The translations under genes were made by a program, and so were the position numbers. A stretch of DNA of 64,000 bases from Alternaria dauci (lineage: Eukaryota; Ascomycota; Dothideomycetes; Pleosporales; Pleosporaceae). The DNA is taken from positions 3,162,001 through 3,226,000 of the forward strand of contig NC_091275.1 in the NCBI RefSeq assembly GCF_042100115.1, written 5' to 3'. Each line of letters opens with the position of its first letter. Position 1 is the first letter of the stretch. Shown here one piece after another: positions 57,563 to 64,000 of the stretch. The notes under the pieces were generated by a model, which saw only the letters and a list, made by a program, of their open reading frames with translations, did no database searches and was not told the DNA's origin.

Positions 57563-58160
57563 ACAGTTACCTTATTCGACGTAGCACGGGATTTTTCTGG
57601 AATCGATCCGTACTCATCTCTAGTAGACTGTGATTTTCATCTTGCAAGAGTGGTAAATGTGCGAACCTCGTGATGATCGGCGTAACACGTCTGGCAAGCA
57701 ACTTTGCCATGCGCCCACTCGCTTGTCGATGAGATGAGCAGCTCAACCGAAGTCAAGCAGCATCATTGATAGTATACCGAAATGGAGCGCACCACTCATG
57801 CCATCATTGTTTATGGTATGTATCTCTTATCGTCCGACATCGCCCCTGGAAGAATACCTGTCTTTTAGAGAAAAGATCGTATCTATTACGGACCGAATAT
57901 AACCCCTAGACCCTACATCTGCCAGCGGCAAATACGAATTGGACCGAAAACCGGCGGGCAGACAAATATGCATTCAGTCTGCTAGCATGTCTGGTGACAC
58001 GCGATGCGGGACTGGGTCAACCAGATGCATGCAACTAGTGTAATACAAAAGATGCTAAAAGGTAGCTGGCACCCGAATCTATACCATCGTCCTCACTAAG
58101 GCCGTTTTCCAGCATCAGTATAACTCTCCCGAAGCACGAGTGCCAGTTACTACAGCGAAA
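57563..58160. promoter_or_regulatory. Intergenic promoter of the NRPS-like gene
   Basis: 598 bp between PKS and NRPS-like, same strand. GGACCGAA occurs twice (57890-57897 and 57941-57948), 43 bp apart. No gene is visible. Confidence 0.35.
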
Positions 58161-61100
58161 ATGGGTGACACATCTCAAGACCAAAAGAGAAAGATCACTC
58201 AGGAGGAAGAAGACCAAATATGGTCTTGGAACGCCTCTCTGCCACCAAAGCCTCACCTCACGATCGCCCAAGCGTTCTCTGCACAAGTAAAACGCTCACC
58301 TGACGCATCCGCCATCGACGCCCCAGACGGCACGCTAACATATGCGCAACTCGACGACTACTCAACGCGCCTGGCTCGACATCTCCGCACTATTCTGGAT
58401 GGCATCACGGCCGATGACATTGTTCCAATCTGTTTCGACAAGTCCATCTGGCTGATCGTCTGCATGATGGCTGTGTCGAAAGCGGGGATGGCGTATTCGA
58501 CCCTTGATCCTGCGAATCCAACTGAGCGGTTGCATGCGTGTCTATCCACGGTCAGCCCTCGAGCAATGTTAGTAGAGGAAAAGTTCAAGCAGAGATTTCC
58601 TGAAGAGAATGGGATGCAACTGGTGGCGAACGTGCCCGACATATGCAGTGCTGGCTCTGAAGTTCAAGCAAACGATGGTGCTGACTTGCCTATTCATCTA
58701 CCCGACGATCTTGCCTACGTATGTTTCACGTCTGGATCGACGGGTTTACCCAAGGTAGTTCAGCATACGCAGAGCAGTGCGGTTTCAAACGTCGTGCATG
58801 GCCGCGGTTACGGAATCAACAGCCGCGTTCTCAACTTCGCCTCGCCGGCTTTCGCTGCCAGCGTGGTGACTACATTGAAAACGCTGTGCAACGGCGGGGT
58901 ACTGGTTCTTCCACCAGAGCGAGAACGCATGGGCGGTATAGCGAACTTCATTACCAGGAAGGGGGTCACAGCAACATTCCTCACGCCCACACTGTTGAAC
59001 CTGTTGAAGCCGGAAGAGGTGTCTTGCCTACAGTTACTCATTGTTGGTGGTGAGCCTGTTCCCCAACGCCTCATCAACATCTGGGCACCCCGGCTAGCAC
59101 TTATGGACGCCATCGGCATGACAGAGGGTGTGGGTATTGCAAATGCTATCGATGTCAGTGGAAAAAAGTGTAGGGCGCGACAGTTCATGACGGGTTGTGC
59201 TTGGATCGTGGACCAAGACGATGCGAACACTCTGGCGCCGATTGGAGAAACAGGAGAGCTGCTTTTCGAAGGACCAGCGTTGTGCCAGGGATATCGAAAC
59301 GACCCAGAAGCTAATGCAAAGGCATTCATTGTGGGGCCACCGACATGGGCAGAAAAGAGGGGAGAACAGCGACCGCGGAGGTTGTTCCGAACCGGAGACT
59401 TGGCAAAGTATGTGGAGGATGGGGTTGTCCAGATCGTGGGGAGGAAAGACACGCGTGTCAAGCTGCACGGGCAGCGTTTTGAGTTAGGAGAGGTGGAGAA
59501 GTCCATGCTCGATATCCTTCCGCCGAGCGTGACTGTTGCAGCGGAGATTGTGGAACCCACGAGCGGTACTGGGCCCATGCTTGTTGCCTTCATCCATGGC
59601 TTGTCAGCGGACTTTTCCAGCGAGGTTAGACAGCTGAGAGAGAGGCTAGCAACTACACTTCCGGATCACATGGTACCCCGCGGATTCGTGGAGCTCAAGG
59701 AACGACCATTGAATCCATCCGGCAAACTCGATCGGAAACTGTTGCGCAAACAAGCTGCCGAGATGCCGCTGGTCGAATTGGTAAAACACACTGGTTCTTT
59801 GGACAAGGCCACGCCAGTAACCCCGCAAGAGAAGACGATGCAGGGCTTATGGAGTAGTGTGCTGGGTCTTCCTATGGAGTACATCGGGTTGCAAGATGAC
59901 TTCTTCCACCTGGGTGGTGATTCTTTGCACTGTATCAAGTTGATTGCGGAAGCACGATCGAAGCAGATTGGTCTTACCATCGAAGATATTCTCGAACATC
60001 GGACTCTTCAGGTCATGAGCAAAGCAGCCAGCTTCGGGGTGAACGTCCAGTCGACTGAGCAAGAAAACGAGGAACTAACATACACGATAACCGAAATCGC
60101 TCCAAGTATCTCACCAGAAGATGTCGAAGAAATTGCCCCAGCGACAGATTGGCAAGCTTGGTGTATCGGTCAAGGTCTGCTCAAGTCTCATGGCTGGCAT
60201 GACTACATGATCTTCAAGTTTGCCAAAGCGCTGGATGTTGAGAAGCTGCGATATGCTTGCCAACAGCTTATAGACCGGCATGCGCTTCTACGAACAGTAT
60301 TCGTTGCAAAGGCAAGGAAGACCTTCCAGGTTGTTCTGAGCTCTAAGGCATACCCCTTCCATTTCACCTTGGTACAGGCGAGTGACGGTCAGAATGTGGA
60401 TGAGCTTGTCAAAAGCACCATTCAGCAGGACATGAGGCGACAAACTCAACTCGGTGATCCATTGGTAACTTTCGCTCTTGTGCAAAACCCAACGGAGAAC
60501 ACAAACCAACTGATCCTCCGAATCTCTCACGCTCAGTACGACGCACTCAGTCTTGACAAGCTGTGGCGACCGTTGGAAGCGCTGTATCTTGACAAGTCAC
60601 TGGAAGTTATTCCTTTCACCAGATTCTGCGCAGAAGCGTCGCTAGCCAGCAAGAAATCTGAATCTTTTTGGAAAGGGGCCTTGGCCGATAGCGCAATGAG
60701 CGAAGTGCGTCCTCAAGCCCGTCCCAGCATCGACTATCCTATCAATACCGCCGTCAAAGCAGTAATCCCATTGGTGGACTTGAAAACATCTGGTTACACG
60801 AGCGCAACCGCCGTTCTTGCGTCCTGGTCGATCGTCCTGTCGAAGCTCACAAACAAAGACTCCGTTGTGTTTGGATACATAACTTCCGGAAGACATCTGC
60901 CTATGCCTGGCATTTCGGACATTCTCGGACCATGCATGAACATCTTACCTTTGCGTACCAATGTCGTGTCGACTGCGCCAACCTCTTCGCTTCTCAGCTC
61001 GGTCCAAGGCGATTACCTCAAGTCACTTCAGCACGGCCATCTCGGACATAACCGCATCATTGAGAACTGCACCAACTGGCCTCGGTGGACGCGCTTCTCT

Positions 61101-61712
61101 ACAGTAGTCAACCATCTCAGCTTCGAGCTCGTTAAGCCGCCATTCTCTGGAATTGGGGAGTGCGAGTTTAGCGTTTATGAGCCAGAGCATGACAAATCCG
61201 ACCTATGGTTACAAACGTTTGCTCGTAATGACAAGCTAGAAGTTGAGTTGAGGTATTCGACGGAGGCTTTCCCGGAAGGTTGGGTGAAGACAGTACTGGA
61301 CAGCTTCATCAAGACATACCAACAACTACCTGGTGTACTGGAGCGGCCACTGGCGGACGCCCTTCCTCAGCTGAATACGATTGCGCCCCATAATGCTTCA
61401 ATCCACCGTGAAGGACCGGTGAAAGAGTCGTCAATGCCAGGAACAGATCATCCCAAGGCTTTGCAAGAGTTGGTGCTATTGGCTTGGAAGTCAGTCTTGG
61501 GACCCGACTTTAAGTCGTATCCTGGATTTACAGACAAGACTCCATTCTATGAGATCTGGGGCAGTAGCATCGCCGCTGCAGCGTTCGCTTCAGAATACTC
61601 GAGGATGGGTCTTGCTGTCAGCAGTGAGGATGTATTCGGCTCTCCTTCTATCTCAGAGATGACTGCGAATTTGTCGACTCGTACGAAGGGCGATACTGGT
61701 AAAGCTAGTTAG
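58161..61712 (+). CDS. NRPS-like enzyme, A-T-C-T architecture
   Basis: Predicted 1183 aa, intronless. ATG 58161 (MGDTSQDQKRK) was chosen because the longer frame starts with GTG. The adenylation domain (about 25-535) has FTSGSTGLPK (near 190), VGGEPVP, AIGMTEG, LFRTGDLAKY, VKLHGQRFELGEVE and NPSGKLDRKLL. At the substrate Asp position, where amino-acid-activating domains have FDAS, it reads FAAS (Ala232), so the substrate probably lacks a free alpha-amino group, such as an aryl or keto acid. Then come a thiolation domain (Ser588 in LGGDSL), a condensation domain (about 630-1080) with SHAQYDA (His790, Asp794), and a degenerate terminal carrier domain (FYEIWGSSIAAAAFASEY, Ser1136). There is no reductase or TE. 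It directly follows the PKS in the same direction, so it may condense its substrate with the polyketide; that is inference. Confidence 0.88.
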   Translation: MGDTSQDQKRKITQEEEDQIWSWNASLPPKPHLTIAQAFSAQVKRSPDASAIDAPDGTLTYAQLDDYSTRLARHLRTILDGITADDIVPICFDKSIWLIVCMMAVSKAGMAYSTLDPANPTERLHACLSTVSPRAMLVEEKFKQRFPEENGMQLVANVPDICSAGSEVQANDGADLPIHLPDDLAYVCFTSGSTGLPKVVQHTQSSAVSNVVHGRGYGINSRVLNFASPAFAASVVTTLKTLCNGGVLVLPPERERMGGIANFITRKGVTATFLTPTLLNLLKPEEVSCLQLLIVGGEPVPQRLINIWAPRLALMDAIGMTEGVGIANAIDVSGKKCRARQFMTGCAWIVDQDDANTLAPIGETGELLFEGPALCQGYRNDPEANAKAFIVGPPTWAEKRGEQRPRRLFRTGDLAKYVEDGVVQIVGRKDTRVKLHGQRFELGEVEKSMLDILPPSVTVAAEIVEPTSGTGPMLVAFIHGLSADFSSEVRQLRERLATTLPDHMVPRGFVELKERPLNPSGKLDRKLLRKQAAEMPLVELVKHTGSLDKATPVTPQEKTMQGLWSSVLGLPMEYIGLQDDFFHLGGDSLHCIKLIAEARSKQIGLTIEDILEHRTLQVMSKAASFGVNVQSTEQENEELTYTITEIAPSISPEDVEEIAPATDWQAWCIGQGLLKSHGWHDYMIFKFAKALDVEKLRYACQQLIDRHALLRTVFVAKARKTFQVVLSSKAYPFHFTLVQASDGQNVDELVKSTIQQDMRRQTQLGDPLVTFALVQNPTENTNQLILRISHAQYDALSLDKLWRPLEALYLDKSLEVIPFTRFCAEASLASKKSESFWKGALADSAMSEVRPQARPSIDYPINTAVKAVIPLVDLKTSGYTSATAVLASWSIVLSKLTNKDSVVFGYITSGRHLPMPGISDILGPCMNILPLRTNVVSTAPTSSLLSSVQGDYLKSLQHGHLGHNRIIENCTNWPRWTRFSTVVNHLSFELVKPPFSGIGECEFSVYEPEHDKSDLWLQTFARNDKLEVELRYSTEAFPEGWVKTVLDSFIKTYQQLPGVLERPLADALPQLNTIAPHNASIHREGPVKESSMPGTDHPKALQELVLLAWKSVLGPDFKSYPGFTDKTPFYEIWGSSIAAAAFASEYSRMGLAVSSEDVFGSPSISEMTANLSTRTKGDTGKAS

Positions 61713-62064
61713 CATGCGCTTCCGTAGTGGGTTGGTGGTGTTTAAGACGGATGCGTGCGATAGTAACACCCATATCACAATACAATCTCTGGCAGTTGCG
61801 CGAATAGCGACCACCTTGTATATCAGAGCGGATGTTTTGGCAAGCGATACTAGGAGTGATATCATCCGTGCGTGGTGATTTTGGTCTACCAAAACACTAG
61901 AATGCTTGTTAGGTGTACTAAGCGACGATTGTAGGATTGATTCGGTTGCCGCTGGTACGGGACCCCGATCATTGTTTCCAACTACACACCAGTGATGACC
62001 ACGGTACTACTATGACCCTTGAGACATACAGTGTAGTCGATGCACCTCCATCCGTATACGGTCT
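61713..62064. other. Intergenic, convergent 3' ends
   Basis: 352 bp between the NRPS-like stop and the transporter stop. No gene or motif is recognised. Confidence 0.45.
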
Positions 62065-64000
62065 CTAAGAACTTCTCCTTCCGTACGGCTCGAATGGGAA
62101 AATCGCCGCAATCAGCGCCATGAAGATATACAGCGCCGCACAGATGTATATCGGAACAGCAGTTCCAGTCTGGTTCCATACGTTAGCAACTAATACCACT
62201 AGATCATCATAGCGAGCACATGCTGGAAGAGAACCCAGGCTGCTGCTTTATACCCAACTTTACCCTTCCTCGACGAAGTAACCTCAGGGTATCCACAGCT
62301 CCCTCTGCCAAAAGCTACAAAGGAAGAAAAGAGAAAACACTCACGTCAGCAACCGTAGCAATAACCGCACTCAGGATCCCCATGATCCGATTCCATCCAA
62401 TCGCAATCCCATTGCCAGTACCCCTGTGCGCGCTCGGTAGCACTTCTGGCGTATACGCATACAGCGTGCCGTAATAAATGTTAAGACAGAAGTTGATGAT
62501 GCACGTAAACGCCACATTCTGCACCGCAGTGCGAACCTGTGTGTACGCGAAGAAGAACGCCATGGTAACCAATGCGCCAATGACCATGGTATATTTCCGA
62601 CCGAGAGGCGTATGGCACATGTAGCCCGCTAGCACGGGACCCCAGATACCGCTGAAGTTGACGAGCGTGTAGTTCCGCCACGTGATGGAGGGTGAGGGTT
62701 CACCAAAGGCGGCGCCGCGGGAACGAAGGTAGGCGGGGAGAAAGACGTTGTAGAGCGGGTACGCAAGACCGATTAGGGTCCAAGATAGCCAGATTAAACT
62801 CGTTGAGATGCCGATTCTGCGCGTGGAATAAAGACCGCGGAGGTGCATTGCGATTTCTCCAAAACCCCATTTACTCTTGTTTCCTCGCGATGCAACGCGA
62901 TCTACAATACCGCATTCTTGCATCTGGGCGAGCGTGAGACTGCAGGGGCGGTTGTACTTTGTTGCGATGAATTGGAGAGTTTCGACGCATTCTGCGTCTT
63001 TTCCTTCGCTGACGAGGAACTTGGGCGTCTCTTTTAGTCGGATGACGGTAATGCGGAGGATGGACATGACGAAGACTAGGGAGCCAGAGGCATACCAGAC
63101 GTACCGCCAACCTTGGTTGTTGGACTTTGTGCAAGGGCCGGCTGAGGGGTCAATGGATGGATCTGCGCAGCTGAAGTTTGGCAGGAAGGCCCAGGCGAAG
63201 AAACCGGCGACGAGTTGGCCGACGCCTGTTCGATGTGTTAGTATGCAGTATGCTTTAGTACCTGTTTGCTGCGCTCTGCTCGATTGAGAGTCGGGAAGTG
63301 CGTACCCCACCAAGCCGCCATGAGCGTAAGCATCCACTGCCTATAACTAGGCAGATACTCCAAGAAGACTGCTGTATCCAGCACCAAGTTACCCCCAGCA
63401 CCGAAAGAACTCAGGCATACGAACAAGCCCAAGACTTCCCAATTGGGGCTTGCACCAGCCACTGTGAAGACGCAGGTACGGGATCAGTCAAAGTCCCACG
63501 TCCATTTTGTACAGTTGCAACTCACCAATCGCGAAGACGGAGCAGATCAGCAAACTAACGTTAAACGCCGTCTTTCGTCCAATGATATCGGCAGACATGC
63601 CCCAGAATAAAGCGCCAGCGAGCATACCAACGTACGCAGCGATGGTCAATCCGTTTTCGTAGGAAGGCTTGAACTCGAGGGTGGCCTGGGCAGCGATGAC
63701 GGACTGGATAAGTAAGATGAGCGAGTCGACAGCGTAGCCAAAACCGTTCAAGACGAAGAGCTGGATCGGATTAGAGACGTCCAAGAACTTCCAGAAACGC
63801 AATACATACCTTCCATTGATACGTCGTGAACCCGATCTGCAAACACCCAAGTCATCAGCAAGCACAACCAATCTCTTCTCCAAAGCCAAGAAACTCACCT
63901 CGTCGATAGCATTATTAACCAAATGCATCTTCGCATTCAGCACCGGATCCGTGTGCTCGAGCTGCAGAATATCGTCTTTGCCCAAACTCCTCGTTTCGCC
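62065..64000 (-). CDS. MFS transporter (sugar/SV2-like), 5' end outside the window
   Basis: Partial gene, about 501 residues seen; the frame is open to the window edge, so the start is missing. Exons read 64000-63899, 63836-63810 (27 bp), 63760-63526, 63461-63306, 63225-62345 and 62169-62065; introns are 62, 49, 64, 80 and 175 bp. The spliced protein has HLVNNAIDEIGFTTYQWKLF, NGFGYAVDSLILLIQS, the MFS loop GMSADIIGRKTAF, the cytosolic loop RLKETPKFLVSEGKD, PLGRKYTMVIGAL, YTPEVLPSAHRGTGNGIA and the end FPFEPYGRRSS. This matches fungal membrane transporters of the synaptic-vesicle-protein-like branch. Position beside the NRPS-like gene suggests metabolite export, though a nutrient transporter is equally possible. 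The 175-bp last intron is the least certain part. Confidence 0.82.

Overview
The window looks like nuclear DNA of a filamentous ascomycete, probably a Dothideomycete of the Pleosporales type; this is inferred from content, not from a database search. The clues are short introns (mostly 49-90 bp) with GTRNGT donors and CTRAC branch sites, gene families typical of these fungi (HET, DUF3176, RTA1, siderophore MFS, NR-PKS, NRPS-like), and a two-compartment layout. GC-balanced gene blocks alternate with very AT-rich blocks in which transposons carry C-to-T and G-to-A changes (CAG/CAA/CGA turned into stops, TGG into TAG), the signature of repeat-induced point mutation (RIP).

Layout. 0.5-8.1 kb: four genes (FAD-linked oxidoreductase, RTA1-like membrane protein, Zn2Cys6 regulator, fatty-acid desaturase-like enzyme). 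The intergenic DNA around them repeats TACGCGTA palindromes and TCGTATA boxes, as if they formed a small regulon. 9.6-31.2 kb: transposon territory. A Fot1/pogo-like element with perfect 30-bp TIRs and a TA target duplication (9594-18866) was interrupted by a complete Ty3/Gypsy chromovirus (10483-17654, 476-bp LTRs, GTTAT duplication). A second pogo-like element lies at 19559-21432. A second, much more decayed chromovirus of the same family lies at 22895-30014 (GACTT duplication). Both chromoviruses carry a 645-bp antisense reading frame with a Zn2Cys6-like cysteine pattern.

31.4-45.0 kb: a small secreted cysteine-containing protein at the border of the AT-rich block, a DUF3176 membrane protein, a HET-domain protein with a caspase-like C-terminus lacking its catalytic cysteine, a phosducin-like protein, an AP-1-like bZIP factor and a siderophore-type MFS transporter. 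46.6-64.0 kb: a secondary-metabolite cluster made of a cytochrome P450, a divergent non-reducing PKS (SAT-KS-AT-PT-ACP-ACP-CMeT-TE, 2572 aa), an A-T-C-T NRPS-like enzyme whose A domain lacks the usual amino-group-binding Asp, and an MFS transporter running off the window. The likely logic is that the PKS makes a C-methylated aromatic acid or depside, the NRPS-like enzyme activates and condenses an acyl unit, the P450 tailors and the transporter exports. A 593-bp TIR element sits in the shared P450/PKS promoter.

Gene models were assembled by hand from splice signals and frame closure; every multi-exon model given sums to a whole number of codons.
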